From assembly GCF_000375465.1 (NCBI RefSeq), contig NZ_AQXH01000006.1:35348-99347 (forward strand): a DNA stretch of 64,000 bases, given 5' to 3'. The position numbers and the translations under genes are program-made. This document shows, in pieces, positions 36,002-45,432 of the stretch. Each line of letters opens with the position of its first letter. Position 1 is the first letter of the stretch. The notes under the pieces were generated by a model. The model ran no database searches. It worked only from the letters and a program-made list of their open reading frames with translations, and was not told the DNA's origin. This DNA comes from Balneola vulgaris DSM 17893 (GTDB lineage: Bacteria; Bacteroidota; Rhodothermia; Balneolales; Balneolaceae).

Positions 36002-39000
36002 TTAAAATCCAATATCGATACCGAATGTGATGGATTTAATTGCAGGTGTTACACTATTCGCTACACCGTTTATGTTTTGCTCTGGATCAATGTATAGATC
36101 TGAGTCGCGCGTAAACGTAAATAGGTTGGTACCTCTGGTGTATACTCGTAATGACTTTAAGCCAAACGGGTTAATTACATCGTTTTCAAAGTTATATCCT
36201 ACCGTTACATTTCTTAGACGGATGTATGATCCATCATGTAACCATCGTGATGAGTTTCCTACGTTACTACCATTATTACCACCCCATCTATGCATTGGGA
36301 ATTTGGCATCGGTTTTTCCTGGTAACCATCTGTTCTCGTAAGCATACTTAGATGTACTACGTGGAGTTAAAGCTCCATCACCATGGATGAATCGCTCCTG
36401 TGAAGCATATAAGTAGTTACCCCATGAGTAAGAGAATTGAGCATCAAAGGTGATGTTCTTATAGAATACAGAAGTGTTAAATCCACCGTAATGATCAGGA
36501 GTAGCAGACTTGCCTACAAAGTAACGCTCTGCATTACTGATACTATTTGTAGTAGCCGTTTCCGTTTCATCAGTATACCATAGTGGGTCACCATTGGTTT
36601 GATCAACTCCAGCCCATCCGTATAGATAATAAGACTGGTAATCTCTACCTACTTCTCTACGCTTACTGCCAGAGTTGTAAGGCTCATCTAACTTAGTAAT
36701 CTCATTCTTTAGGAAAGTGGTGTTAAATCCAATATCCCAAACTAAATCCTGAGTGTTCATTACATTCACATTCAGAGTTAACTCAAAACCTTTGTTTTCA
36801 AGCTCACCTGCGTTTCTTGTAATATTTGAGAATCCTGTAGTTCTGGATAATGGAACATTCAATAGAAGGTCAGTAGAGGTCTTAACAAAATACTCGGCCG
36901 TACCTGTTACTCGATCCATTACACCAAATTCCATTGCCACGTTAAAGTTCTGCTGCTTCTCCCAAGTTAGGCCTGGGTTAGCGATCTGAACTGGAGCACC
37001 ACCTGGGCTACCGTCGTAATCACGACCATATCCGTAAAGTCCACGTGAAGGGAAGTTACCAATGGCTGCGTTACCAGTAGTACCAATAGAAGATCTAAGC
37101 TTTAATACATCGATAATCTCATTGTTCTTTAAGAACTCTTCTTGATGCATCGACCAGCCTATACCTACAGAGTAGAACGTACCCCATCTGTTTTCACTAC
37201 CGAATCTTGAAGAACCATCACGTCTCAAACTACCTTGTAGGAAATACTTACCGTCATAATCGTAGATTAAACGAGTAAACATCGAAGCGAAGGTATATTC
37301 CGATTTCGTAGCTGAAGCAGAGTACGCTTCTGCAGCACTAGATAAAGTTCGAAGCGTTAAGTTCGGGAAGTTTTGACCGTAACCAGTAAAACTTTTCGAC
37401 TCAGACTTCTGTGCCTCATAACCTAGTAATGCTTCTAGATTGTGCACCTCATCGAAGTTACCGATGTAGTTTAACGTTTGAGTACCTGTCCAACTTTGAT
37501 TTGTGATCTCACTTTCCTGAGCATATCCACCTACGTTTCTACCATCACCGTAGCGTGGGTTCTTGTACTGAGACTCACCAACTTTAATAATATCAATATT
37601 CCATTTAGAACTAAATATTAGGTTATCCATTAAACGTACATTGGCATTCACGTTATTCGTGATTCTATACGTTTCTGTATTTCTTAAGTCATCACCACTT
37701 AAGGCACCTACAGGGTTGTTACCACCCATTGGGAAATAGTTTTTATGGGATGCATTGTATAAACCTGTTTCATCCTTAATTGGAATTAGCGGAGAAAGTA
37801 GGAAGGCGTTATACAGTGGGTTCGCCCATGCAGAACCATCCGTCATACCGTTTTGATCTGTTTTCGAAATCAATAATTTGTTCGAAAGATCTACTCGGTT
37901 ATTCAATTTCACATCCACATTTGCGCGTGAAGCTAAACGATCGAAGTCAGTACCAATAACATGACTTTCCTGATCAAAGAAGTTTGTAGACACATAATAT
38001 TTAACCGCATCCGTACCACCAGAAACACTTAAATCATACGATTGGTTTACACCGGTTCTTGTAAGCTCGTCTAACCAATCTGTATTTGTTGGCTGACCTG
38101 TAGTCGGATCTGTTAACTGCTCGAAACGGTCATCAAATCTCTGCTGAGCTTGAGCCTGTGTTTCTCCACGGTTTGTGTAACCTTCTAAAAATAAGGTAGT
38201 GTACTCATCAGCATTCAGTGGTTCTAACAGTGAATTGGAAGCTACTGAGTTGAAACCTACTTGCGACTTTAAGCTAATTACTGGAGCGCCTGATTTACCG
38301 CTCTTCGTTGTAATTAAAACTACCCCGTTTGCACCACGAGAACCATAAATAGCCGTTGAAGCTGCATCTTTAAGAATGGTTACGCTTTCAATATCATTTG
38401 GGTTAAGCGCTGCCATAACATTCGTACTACGGCCACCATTACTGTTCAAGTTAGATACACTACCTGAAGTCATGATTACGCCATCCACTACATATAATGG
38501 AGAACTAGAAGCGGTGATTGAACCGATACCCCGTACACGAATTTGTGTATTGGCACCAGGTGCACCATCCGCCGAAATCAATTGTACACCCGCAATATTA
38601 CCTTGCAGTGAACTTTCGAAAGAAGATGATGGAACCTGTTCGATTTTTCCAGCATCAATAGATGCAATAGAACCCGTTACTGCTTCCCTTCTTTGAAGAC
38701 CGTAACCTACTACTACAAGTTCGTCTAACTGTTGTAGATCTTCCTCTAGTTGTACATTAATTGTTGATTGACCGTTAACTGGAACTTCAAGGCGTTTATA
38801 TCCTACAAAACTGAAGACCAGTATATCATCGTTTTCGACATCTATACTATAGGTACCATCAATCTCTGTAAAAACTCCTCTGAATTCTCCTTTAACTTGA
38901 ATGTTAACCCCTGCGAGAGGCTCATTAGTTGTCTTATCGACAACCGTACCGGTAACAATGGCTGCTGTACCATCCCCCGAAATAGTTTCTGCACTTAAAT

Positions 39001-39100
39001 TGCTTGATAAGCCAAAGAATACGAGTCCTGCGACCAGTATTAATTTCTTTGCACCCTTCAAACCTTTAAGTAAATAGATAAAAGTATTCATATATATCAT
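36002..39100 (-). CDS. SusC/RagA family TonB-linked outer-membrane transporter
   Basis: The 1032-residue protein has a signal region (about 15-38), a carboxypeptidase-D-like domain (about 47-125, TTNEPLAGVNIQVKG), a TonB plug with the SusC block VDGVIMTSGSV near 205 and AAIYGSRGANGVVLITTK near 250. A long beta-barrel follows. It imports large ligands across the outer membrane using TonB energy, with SusD as the lid. ATGs at 39100 and 39091 are both possible. The 228-base upstream gap is very AT-rich and holds no feature I can name. Confidence 0.96.
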   Translation of the reverse strand: MIYMNTFIYLLKGLKGAKKLILVAGLVFFGLSSNLSAETISGDGTAAIVTGTVVDKTTNEPLAGVNIQVKGEFRGVFTEIDGTYSIDVENDDILVFSFVGYKRLEVPVNGQSTINVQLEEDLQQLDELVVVGYGLQRREAVTGSIASIDAGKIEQVPSSSFESSLQGNIAGVQLISADGAPGANTQIRVRGIGSITASSSPLYVVDGVIMTSGSVSNLNSNGGRSTNVMAALNPNDIESVTILKDAASTAIYGSRGANGVVLITTKSGKSGAPVISLKSQVGFNSVASNSLLEPLNADEYTTLFLEGYTNRGETQAQAQQRFDDRFEQLTDPTTGQPTNTDWLDELTRTGVNQSYDLSVSGGTDAVKYYVSTNFFDQESHVIGTDFDRLASRANVDVKLNNRVDLSNKLLISKTDQNGMTDGSAWANPLYNAFLLSPLIPIKDETGLYNASHKNYFPMGGNNPVGALSGDDLRNTETYRITNNVNANVRLMDNLIFSSKWNIDIIKVGESQYKNPRYGDGRNVGGYAQESEITNQSWTGTQTLNYIGNFDEVHNLEALLGYEAQKSESKSFTGYGQNFPNLTLRTLSSAAEAYSASATKSEYTFASMFTRLIYDYDGKYFLQGSLRRDGSSRFGSENRWGTFYSVGIGWSMHQEEFLKNNEIIDVLKLRSSIGTTGNAAIGNFPSRGLYGYGRDYDGSPGGAPVQIANPGLTWEKQQNFNVAMEFGVMDRVTGTAEYFVKTSTDLLLNVPLSRTTGFSNITRNAGELENKGFELTLNVNVMNTQDLVWDIGFNTTFLKNEITKLDEPYNSGSKRREVGRDYQSYYLYGWAGVDQTNGDPLWYTDETETATTNSISNAERYFVGKSATPDHYGGFNTSVFYKNITFDAQFSYSWGNYLYASQERFIHGDGALTPRSTSKYAYENRWLPGKTDAKFPMHRWGGNNGSNVGNSSRWLHDGSYIRLRNVTVGYNFENDVINPFGLKSLRVYTRGTNLFTFTRDSDLYIDPEQNINGVANSVTPAIKSITFGIDIGF

Positions 39101-39328
39101 ATTTGATTAAGGTTTAGGCCATTAATTGAATATTAATAACCGCTATCTGATTCACCATTCCCTAGATTTAGTGATCTCTCAATATGATATAAATAAACCT
39201 AAATTTTAAATTTTTTTACCTTGCCATAACAACTAATTTATGTGCAGCTTTTTCTCCCTTTATATAATGGTATAAGTAGCGCCTTATATAAATATATAAA
39301 TCAGATTTAAGGCATCGTTTTTCTATAA

Positions 39329-40399
39329 TCACTCGTAGGTATTTAAACGCCTAAATCTATTTTGTTTTAACAGGTTTGCAGCTGCTGCTTGAGCGTATTC
39401 TTCAGCGGAACAGTCGTATTGAATCTTCAAGTTACCCGATAAATCTATATCTAAGATTGCACTCGAAGCATCTGTAGTTCCCACTAAAACAGATCCATTT
39501 AAATCGGGGGTGCCTCTTCCAGTAAAGTCGAACGCATTTTCGAAAATGATGAGACCATTGAACTCAAAATTTCCGGCTACACTTAACTCTCCTTCGTAAG
39601 CCAATTCACCGCCTGAACGTATAATCATAATTCCATAGCCCGTGTCTATACCACCCGTTAATTTTGCATAATTTTCTACAAAAAATACGCCCGGGTCATC
39701 TATACTTCCTAAACTCCCTTTATAATTACCCGATATCTTTTTTGAGCCTGGCATTGCCGCTAAACGTGCTATAAGTTCATCTACTGGTGAATAGGAGATG
39801 TCTGAATTTACTTCGATGCTACTAGCTCCACCAAGTATTGACGTAATTTTGGAACCCGCACCTAACAACACTTTACTCTCAGAAAGACTATTAGGTACTG
39901 TAATGGCTGGTTTATCGCTGCATGTGCCCGACTTATCATTTCCTCTTATAGTTGCACTACCACCTAGCCCAAACGTAAATCTATCTGTAGCAATAGATAA
40001 TGCCGCCTCAAAATCTGGTACGAAGTGTAATTTAGTTTTCGCAAAGAGGCTGATTACTTCCGCTTCTTCTTTTAAATATTCTGCTTTTGAAACTACTTTT
40101 ATGGTATCAGGGGCATTTACTCCTGCACCTACGCCTATTGTTGTATAATAAAGGCTTGTGTTTGCTCCATCACGGGTTGACACCCAGGGATTTGCTTGTG
40201 TAGGCTGCCAATCAGGATCTTCGTTAATCTTTTCCATAGCCAATTGAATAGTTGTGAAAGCCACATTCATAGCATGATTTTCGCTGGCATATTCAGCTGT
40301 ATCAGCTACTAGCTGAACTTTGTTATCTGAAAGGTTTAATTGTACCATTCCAAAAATAAAGAGTGCACCAACACTCAATATTAGCATTGCATTACCCAT
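39329..40399 (-). CDS. Pilin-like PilX-type membrane protein (copy 2, gene C of the duplicated trio)
   Basis: The 356-residue protein starts with one hydrophobic helix (about 4-24), then a helical stretch and a large beta-rich domain. In that domain GYGIMIIRSGGELAYEG and EFNGLIIFENAFDF resemble the beta-helix part of PilX-like pilus proteins. It ends AAANLLKQNRFRRLNTYE. Over its whole length it matches the protein at 41682-42752, also 356 residues. It has no G/A-F-x3-E prepilin cleavage site. Two cysteines (in KSGTCSDKP and YDCSAEE) are conserved between the copies. It is the last gene of the second trio. The role is unknown; a minor-pilin or envelope assembly is suggested by the trio. Confidence 0.8.
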   Translation of the reverse strand: MGNAMLILSVGALFIFGMVQLNLSDNKVQLVADTAEYASENHAMNVAFTTIQLAMEKINEDPDWQPTQANPWVSTRDGANTSLYYTTIGVGAGVNAPDTIKVVSKAEYLKEEAEVISLFAKTKLHFVPDFEAALSIATDRFTFGLGGSATIRGNDKSGTCSDKPAITVPNSLSESKVLLGAGSKITSILGGASSIEVNSDISYSPVDELIARLAAMPGSKKISGNYKGSLGSIDDPGVFFVENYAKLTGGIDTGYGIMIIRSGGELAYEGELSVAGNFEFNGLIIFENAFDFTGRGTPDLNGSVLVGTTDASSAILDIDLSGNLKIQYDCSAEEYAQAAAANLLKQNRFRRLNTYE

Positions 40400-40404
40400 A
40401 ATAA

Positions 40405-41013
40405 TCAGTTTAAGTTGTTCTTCAGGTTTCTTGGGCTAAATCTTTTATTCCACATGGTGATTAGATATGAGCCTTCTTTATCCGTTCTAGTTTTCACCTT
40501 CTCATCACTTTCTATTTTAAGAGTTACTCCAATTTGTACGACCTTGGCTCTATCGTCATTACTTAATGGGATAGCTAAAGAGGTAGTGCTACCTAGAGAA
40601 TCATAGTAAGCGAATTCAAATAGCGTGACTCCTGTTTTGATTTCAGTAAGCTCGCTATCAACTGTTCTAGTAAGAACTTTGTCGTTTGGATTTACAGTTT
40701 CATTAATGCCAGTAGATGTGAATTCCCACGTGATGGTTTCAATACTTCCATCACTACTATTGTCGACATTACTATAGAAGACCAATTTTTTATCATCCCC
40801 ATACACGATGGCAGTATCAATACTCAAGTTGAAATCGTAACCTATCTTCGGCAGATCAAAGGTTACTAACTCTTGTACATCATACTTCTGTGATTGCCTA
40901 AATTGAGACAGTACAACCTCGGTAGAATTTTGACTCACGCCTATGTTCATAAAGCCCAACATAAGTATCAAAATTCCAGAAATAATAAAGGATGTGATCA
41001 GTCCAATATTCAT
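40405..41013 (-). CDS. Pilin-like PilW-type membrane protein (copy 2, gene B)
   Basis: The 202-residue protein has a short N-terminus and a single hydrophobic helix (about 5-25). A domain follows with FDLPKIGYDF near 53 and FYSNVDNSSDGSIETITWEF near 76; the latter resembles the D-x-DG-x-x-E strand pattern of PilW-type minor pilins. It ends WNKRFSPRNLKNNLN. Its paralogue is at 42758-43363, and both end with the (S/T)PRNLK block. The gene starts one base after gene A and ends 5 bases before gene C, so the three are one operon. There is no cleavable prepilin leader. Confidence 0.8.
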   Translation of the reverse strand: MNIGLITSFIISGILILMLGFMNIGVSQNSTEVVLSQFRQSQKYDVQELVTFDLPKIGYDFNLSIDTAIVYGDDKKLVFYSNVDNSSDGSIETITWEFTSTGINETVNPNDKVLTRTVDSELTEIKTGVTLFEFAYYDSLGSTTSLAIPLSNDDRAKVVQIGVTLKIESDEKVKTRTDKEGSYLITMWNKRFSPRNLKNNLN

Positions 41014-41014
41014 A

Positions 41015-41527
41015 TCATTCTGCGTAATAGCTTCTTATATAACTAAAGTAATAGGGCTTCAATGTTGTAGTGTTTTGAAATCTCACCAAGTCATTCGTAA
41101 TTGTAATCTGAATCTCTTTAAGTGTGGTTTTTGCATTCGTTTGAATACCTGTAGTCTTGTCTATATACACCACTTCAATACTTACATTGAAATCACTCAA
41201 CGTTGTTGAAACTATACCACTCCAACCGTCTAAGTCATCAAAATCATCAAAGGTTACTTTATCTGCTGTTTCTGCTAAGTCACGGCCGATATCTGAGAAC
41301 CCTGCTGGGATGTCAACTGGTACAAAACCCGTTACCGTAGCTTCATCAAAGGCTAATAGCCTAGATTCTTCAATTATTTCTTGAGATATAGCTGCAATTT
41401 CACTTTCGAATTCGTTCTCTACTAGAAGCATGGAGTTTGCATTCATTTTCCTATTCGCTGATTGCACTAATAAAGACACAAGTACCATCGCCCCTATAAC
41501 TTGTAATACATTTGAAAAGTCGCTCAT
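41015..41527 (-). CDS. Pilin-like PilV-type membrane protein (copy 2, gene A)
   Basis: The protein (about 170 residues from the chosen start) has one hydrophobic helix (VIGAMVLVSLLV). The motif AAISQEIIEESRLLAFDEA follows, which recalls the A-x-x-x-A-x-x-x-E-x-x-R-x-x-x-F-D block of PilV-type minor pilins. After it come an acidic stretch FDDFDDLDGW and a tail FSYIRSYYAE. I start it at 41527 (MSDFSNVLQVIGAM) because this lines up with residue 1 of its paralogue at 43378-43893; an ATG at 41572 would add 15 residues absent from the other copy. It is the first gene of the second trio. Confidence 0.8.
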   Translation of the reverse strand: MSDFSNVLQVIGAMVLVSLLVQSANRKMNANSMLLVENEFESEIAAISQEIIEESRLLAFDEATVTGFVPVDIPAGFSDIGRDLAETADKVTFDDFDDLDGWSGIVSTTLSDFNVSIEVVYIDKTTGIQTNAKTTLKEIQITITNDLVRFQNTTTLKPYYFSYIRSYYAE

Positions 41528-41630
41528 AACTGCCAGATTTAATTTTCTTTTATTTATAGATATTATCGGCAATTATTAAGATTTCTTAATCTTTTTTTCT
41601 TCTCTAAAGTCCTGTTTTTTAACATAAAAA

Positions 41631-41659
41631 AAGGCCCTCGCTTTATCAGCGAAGGCCTT
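41631..41659 (-). terminator. Rho-independent terminator between the two pilin-like trios
   Basis: AAGGCC-C-TCGCT pairs with AGCGA-A-GGCCTT (one mismatch) and is followed on the minus strand by a run of eight T. It ends the first trio, so the two copies are separate transcripts. Confidence 0.85.
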
Positions 41660-41681
41660 CGTACTCCTTAAGCGTTTAAAA

Positions 41682-42752
41682 TCATTCAAACGTACTTAGT
41701 CTCTTATATTTGTTCTCTTTTAACAGATTTGCCGCAGCAATTTTAGCGTGGTCTTGAGCCGAACAATCATACTGAATATCTAATCCGCCTCCTAAATACA
41801 TATCCAGTAAACTGCTACCGCCTACAGAACCAACAATTACTGAACCATTTACACTTGGAGTGTTAAAGCCATTGAAATCCAAGGCGTCTTCGAATACTAC
41901 CAAGCCATTAAATTCTAAGCTTGTACTTACTGAAGTTGAGCCACTGTAATTCAATTCGCCACCCGAGCGAATAATCATGATGCCATATCCTGAAGTAACA
42001 CCACTGGTAACATTAGCATAGTTATCTACAAAAAATACACCAGGGTTTGCTGCAGTTCCAAAATTACCGTTATAGGTTCCATTTACATTCACTACACCGG
42101 GCTTTCCTTCAAGGTTTGCTACTAATGAAGCCGTTGCATCATAGGAGATACTCGGATCAATTTGAATTTGAGTAACCGTACTTAAAATATTGATGATGTT
42201 TAGCCCTGCACCTAACACTACTTTTGTAGAAGAAACGAGATCTTTAACAATCACTCCAGGTTTGTCGGTACATACACCACTAGCATCATTGCCACGGATT
42301 GTTGAACCGCCTAACAAGTTAAACTTAAATTTATTGGTTGTAAGTGAAAGCGCTGAATTAAACTCAGGTACTATATCCAATGGAGTGCGCGTATAAGTAC
42401 TTACTAAGTTTGCCGATTCACCTTTATATAATGCGCTTGAATACACACGAACGGTATCCGCATCTAGTGGCGTAGCGCCCATTCCTAAATTTTCGTAATA
42501 CACCGTTACATCTACATCATCAATAGTGGTAGTCCATGGTGATGCTTCTGTAGCTGACCAATTTTCATCTTTACCGAGCTCTTCCATACCTAACTGCAAA
42601 CCGTTGTATGCCGCATTCTTAATATGGTTTTCGTACGCGTAATCAGCTGTTGCTTCGTTTACACTTTTCTTTTGTCCTAATAATCCTAACTGTATAGATC
42701 CGAAAATTACAGTAGCACCGCTCGCAACAATTAATATTCCTCTTCCTAACAT
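41682..42752 (-). CDS. Pilin-like PilX-type membrane protein (copy 1, gene C)
   Basis: The 356-residue paralogue of the protein at 39329-40399 has the same length and order: a hydrophobic N-terminal helix (about 4-23), a helix carrying YAYENH, then a beta-rich domain with LLGGSTIRGNDASG, GYGIMIIRSGGELNYSG and EFNGLVVFEDALDF. The tail is AAANLLKENKYKRLSTFE. The repeated short strands and the nested glycine-rich turns fit a beta helix. It lacks a prepilin cleavage motif. It is followed by a terminator and preceded by gene B with 5 bases between. Confidence 0.8.
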   Translation of the reverse strand: MLGRGILIVASGATVIFGSIQLGLLGQKKSVNEATADYAYENHIKNAAYNGLQLGMEELGKDENWSATEASPWTTTIDDVDVTVYYENLGMGATPLDADTVRVYSSALYKGESANLVSTYTRTPLDIVPEFNSALSLTTNKFKFNLLGGSTIRGNDASGVCTDKPGVIVKDLVSSTKVVLGAGLNIINILSTVTQIQIDPSISYDATASLVANLEGKPGVVNVNGTYNGNFGTAANPGVFFVDNYANVTSGVTSGYGIMIIRSGGELNYSGSTSVSTSLEFNGLVVFEDALDFNGFNTPSVNGSVIVGSVGGSSLLDMYLGGGLDIQYDCSAQDHAKIAAANLLKENKYKRLSTFE

Positions 42753-42757
42753 AGTGC

Positions 42758-43363
42758 TTACCCGTTTCCTTTTAAGTTTCTTGGTGTAAATCTCTTAACC
42801 CAAGCTGATTTCACAAACTTTTCGCCTGTGTTTTGTGAGTACTGAATGCTTTCTGCACTTTCAAGTACTAGCACTACTTCTATCTGCTTTACATTATCCA
42901 TATCAGCACTAGAAAGCGGAGTAGTTAGGGGGGTAGTTCCACCCAATTTATCATAGTAATTCAGAGTAAAAGTGGTGATCCCTAAAGAGATGTTTGTTGT
43001 AGTACCGCCAACCGTTCTCACTAATTTGTAATCGTTTGGGTTATCGGTTGAAACATCGGCTTCGTTTGTTAACTCCCACGTTACCAGTTCAACAGAACCG
43101 TCTGCACTGTTATCGATATTGCTGTAGTATGCGATACTCTTCTCATCCGCATAAGCAATAAGTGTATCTAATGAATTATCGCTGGTATAGCCAATTTTTG
43201 GAAGGTCATGGCTTAAAACTTCTGAAAGTTCAATTTTTTGTTCTTGCTTGATGGATGACAGTGTAATGTCTTGTGAGTTGTAGTTTACTCCTCTGTTCAT
43301 CATTCCGATGGTTAATAAAACCATTCCTGACACTATGCTTCCGCTGATTAAATTCAAATTCAT
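42758..43363 (-). CDS. Pilin-like PilW-type membrane protein (copy 1, gene B)
   Basis: This 201-residue paralogue of the protein at 40405-41013 has a hydrophobic helix at about 6-24, LSHDLPKIGYTSD near 51 and the PilW-like strand pair YYSNIDNSADGSVELVTWEL near 77. Its C-terminus is WVKRFTPRNLKGNG. The spacing of genes A, B and C (14 and 5 bases) matches the second copy in tightness. The function is unknown. The pattern of one N-terminal helix plus an exported beta domain is that of minor pilins or pseudopilins. Confidence 0.8.
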   Translation of the reverse strand: MNLNLISGSIVSGMVLLTIGMMNRGVNYNSQDITLSSIKQEQKIELSEVLSHDLPKIGYTSDNSLDTLIAYADEKSIAYYSNIDNSADGSVELVTWELTNEADVSTDNPNDYKLVRTVGGTTTNISLGITTFTLNYYDKLGGTTPLTTPLSSADMDNVKQIEVVLVLESAESIQYSQNTGEKFVKSAWVKRFTPRNLKGNG

Positions 43364-43377
43364 CTCTGTACCTATTA

Positions 43378-43893
43378 TTAGTTTGCGTAGTAGCTTCTGA
43401 TGTAGCTGTAGTTATAAGTCTTGATCGTCTCTTGATCTTGTTCTCTCAAGGTATTGCTGCTGATGGTAATGTCCATTCTTTTGATGGTGCTTTTTGATAC
43501 CGTAGGAGCTTGAGTAGTAGAGTTGATGTACGTGATATTCACTGATACTTCAAAGTCACCATGAATGGTAGTTACGGTTCCGTTCCAGTCGTCGTAGTCA
43601 TCGAAATCATCGAACTCAGAACGATCTGTTGTGCTTTCGCCTGAATCCGTACCTAGCAGTGAAAAGTCAAAAGGAATATTTACTGGGAGAGCGCCTTCCG
43701 TTTCAGCTTCGTCGAATGGTAATGCTCTTGATTCTTCCATGATGTCTTGAGCGATTGCTGTAACAGCTGTCTCATATTCGCCTTCAACAATCATTCTTTT
43801 ATTTAGAAAACTCGTTTTGTTAGCATTCGTTACTAAAACTGATACTAACATCATTGCGCCGATAACTTGAATTATGTTTGAGTAGTCGTTCAT
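43378..43893 (-). CDS. Pilin-like PilV-type membrane protein (copy 1, gene A)
   Basis: The 171-residue protein begins MNDYSNIIQVIGAMMLVSVLV, a single membrane helix with only a few residues before it. It then has TAIAQDIMEESRALPFDEAE, close to the post-helix motif of PilV-type pseudopilins. An acidic run FDDFDDYDDW and the tail YSYIRSYYAN are shared with its paralogue at 41015-41527. AGAGG stands about 8 bases before the ATG. It is the first gene of the first trio; the 248 bases upstream are AT-rich and contain its promoter region, which I cannot define further. Confidence 0.8.
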   Translation of the reverse strand: MNDYSNIIQVIGAMMLVSVLVTNANKTSFLNKRMIVEGEYETAVTAIAQDIMEESRALPFDEAETEGALPVNIPFDFSLLGTDSGESTTDRSEFDDFDDYDDWNGTVTTIHGDFEVSVNITYINSTTQAPTVSKSTIKRMDITISSNTLREQDQETIKTYNYSYIRSYYAN

Positions 43894-44141
43894 CTCTTTA
43901 TACCTCTTGTGCCTCTCTGGGGCTGTACCTTGTTATTTTTGAAACATTAGAATTTCTTAATGTTTTATCGACCACAATTTAAGAACTCTGAAGAGATATC
44001 ATAACATTTTTTTACAAATGATTTGCATAACAATATTAAATACTTAACTCGATTTCACTCACCTTGCCAAAATTTATTTATTAGAAAACTCTAATGTTTG
44101 AGAGTGAAAACATCTAATCCTTTTAAAAGCTATTATTCATC

Positions 44142-44798
44142 ATGGAATACAAAGCAGTACTTATAGGCGCAACAGGTTTAGTAGGGCAACACCTTCTAGA
44201 TTACTTATTGCAGCACCCCAGTTATTCTTCTGTTTTAGTGATGCATCGCCGAACAACCGGGGTAACCCATCCAAAGTTGAAAGAAGAGATCATAAACTTT
44301 GACGAACCTGAGCTGTGGAAGCATCTCGTTTCGGGCGATCATCTTTACTCGGCTTTAGGCACTACTATAAAAGCAGCCGGCAGCAAAGAAGCTCAGTACA
44401 AAGTAGATGTACATTATCCAATCGTGGTTGCCCAAGTAGCAAAAGCAAATGGCATCACTCATCACGCGCTGGTTTCATCCATCGGTGCCAATGCTAAGTC
44501 CAATTCATTTTACCCTCGCATAAAAGGCGAGCTAGAAGACATGGTGATGGCCTTAGGCTTCGAAAGCTGTTCCATTTTTAGACCTTCATTTTTAGTGGGC
44601 GATCGCGATGAGTTTCGATTGGGTGAAAAAATAGGAATCCCTATTGCTCAAGTACTTTGTAAATTACCTGGCTTAAAAGCCTACCATCCTGTTCAGGCAT
44701 CAAAGGTGGCACAGGTGATGGTTGACATCACCGCAAGCTCTAGTAAGCATGAACCACGAATTTTAGAGTCTAAAGAAATTAGATCATTCAGCACCTGA
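44142..44798 (+). CDS. NAD(P)H-binding oxidoreductase, atypical SDR (HTATIP2-like)
   Basis: The 218-residue protein has a Rossmann start GATGLVGQHLLDYLL (about 9-23) and the loop YSALGTTIKAAGSKEAQ near 68, then HHALVSSIGANAKSN near 107. SIFRPSFLVG follows near 145. This is the atypical short-chain dehydrogenase group that includes human HTATIP2/TIP30. The Y-x3-K pair in YPRIKGELE near 124 is kept. The substrate is unknown. It stands alone on the plus strand, divergent from the pilin-like trios. Confidence 0.85.
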   Translation: MEYKAVLIGATGLVGQHLLDYLLQHPSYSSVLVMHRRTTGVTHPKLKEEIINFDEPELWKHLVSGDHLYSALGTTIKAAGSKEAQYKVDVHYPIVVAQVAKANGITHHALVSSIGANAKSNSFYPRIKGELEDMVMALGFESCSIFRPSFLVGDRDEFRLGEKIGIPIAQVLCKLPGLKAYHPVQASKVAQVMVDITASSSKHEPRILESKEIRSFST

Positions 44799-44877
44799 CC
44801 TTTAGCATTCTTTGATACAGATGCCCTTCAATTTTTTGTATCATTGTTAACCAATGTTCGAATCTAGAGTAACTGCC

Positions 44878-45423
44878 ATGCCATCCATCGATTTTAAAAT
44901 TACTCCCGCATTTATCGCCATCTTCATCTCTGTGTTCGTACTACAAGTATCTTGCACAAACATTGATACGAAAGAGCGGCCTCCACTACTCCCAAGTTGG
45001 ACTGATCGAACCACTCCTTTACCCGAAGAAATAATTTCCAACCCTAGGCTAAGTTCTTATTTACCGGTGTATTCAGAAATCTATAGTAACAATGAACACC
45101 GCACGCATGCTTTAACAGCAACCATCAGTATTCGTAACATTAACAAAAGCGACACTATTTGGGTTGATGAAGCCAATTACTTCAACACTCAAGGTGAACT
45201 GATCCGAGCATACATCCAACAACCGGTTTACCTTGCACCTTTAGAAACTGTAGAAATCGTTATTGCTGAAGATGACCTATCAGGCGGATCTGGTTCAAAT
45301 TTCCTTTTCTCTTGGGTTGATCAAACACCAACTATTCAGCCCCCATTTATACAAGCCGTAATGATATCCACCTCTGGTCAACAGGGCATTTCTTTTGTAA
45401 CAGAAGGCATTCCAGTTCAATAA
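44878..45423 (+). CDS. DUF3124 lipoprotein, function unknown
   Basis: The protein (about 181 residues) has a lipoprotein signal ending FVLQVSC. A single beta-sandwich-like domain follows with YLPVYSEIYSN near 60, TATISIRNINKSD near 80 and APLETVEIVIAEDDLSGGSGSNFLFSW near 125. This matches the DUF3124 pattern. I chose the ATG at 44878 over the one at 44854 because it gives a signal peptide of usual length and has a weak AGAG upstream. The role of DUF3124 is unknown; it should be anchored to the outer or inner membrane facing the periplasm. Confidence 0.78.
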   Translation: MPSIDFKITPAFIAIFISVFVLQVSCTNIDTKERPPLLPSWTDRTTPLPEEIISNPRLSSYLPVYSEIYSNNEHRTHALTATISIRNINKSDTIWVDEANYFNTQGELIRAYIQQPVYLAPLETVEIVIAEDDLSGGSGSNFLFSWVDQTPTIQPPFIQAVMISTSGQQGISFVTEGIPVQ

Positions 45424-45432
45424 CACCTCCAC

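Noticed and set aside
39329..40399. Bactofilin
   Set aside because: The protein has a long N-terminal membrane helix and a PilX-like layout, and is three times the size of usual bactofilins.
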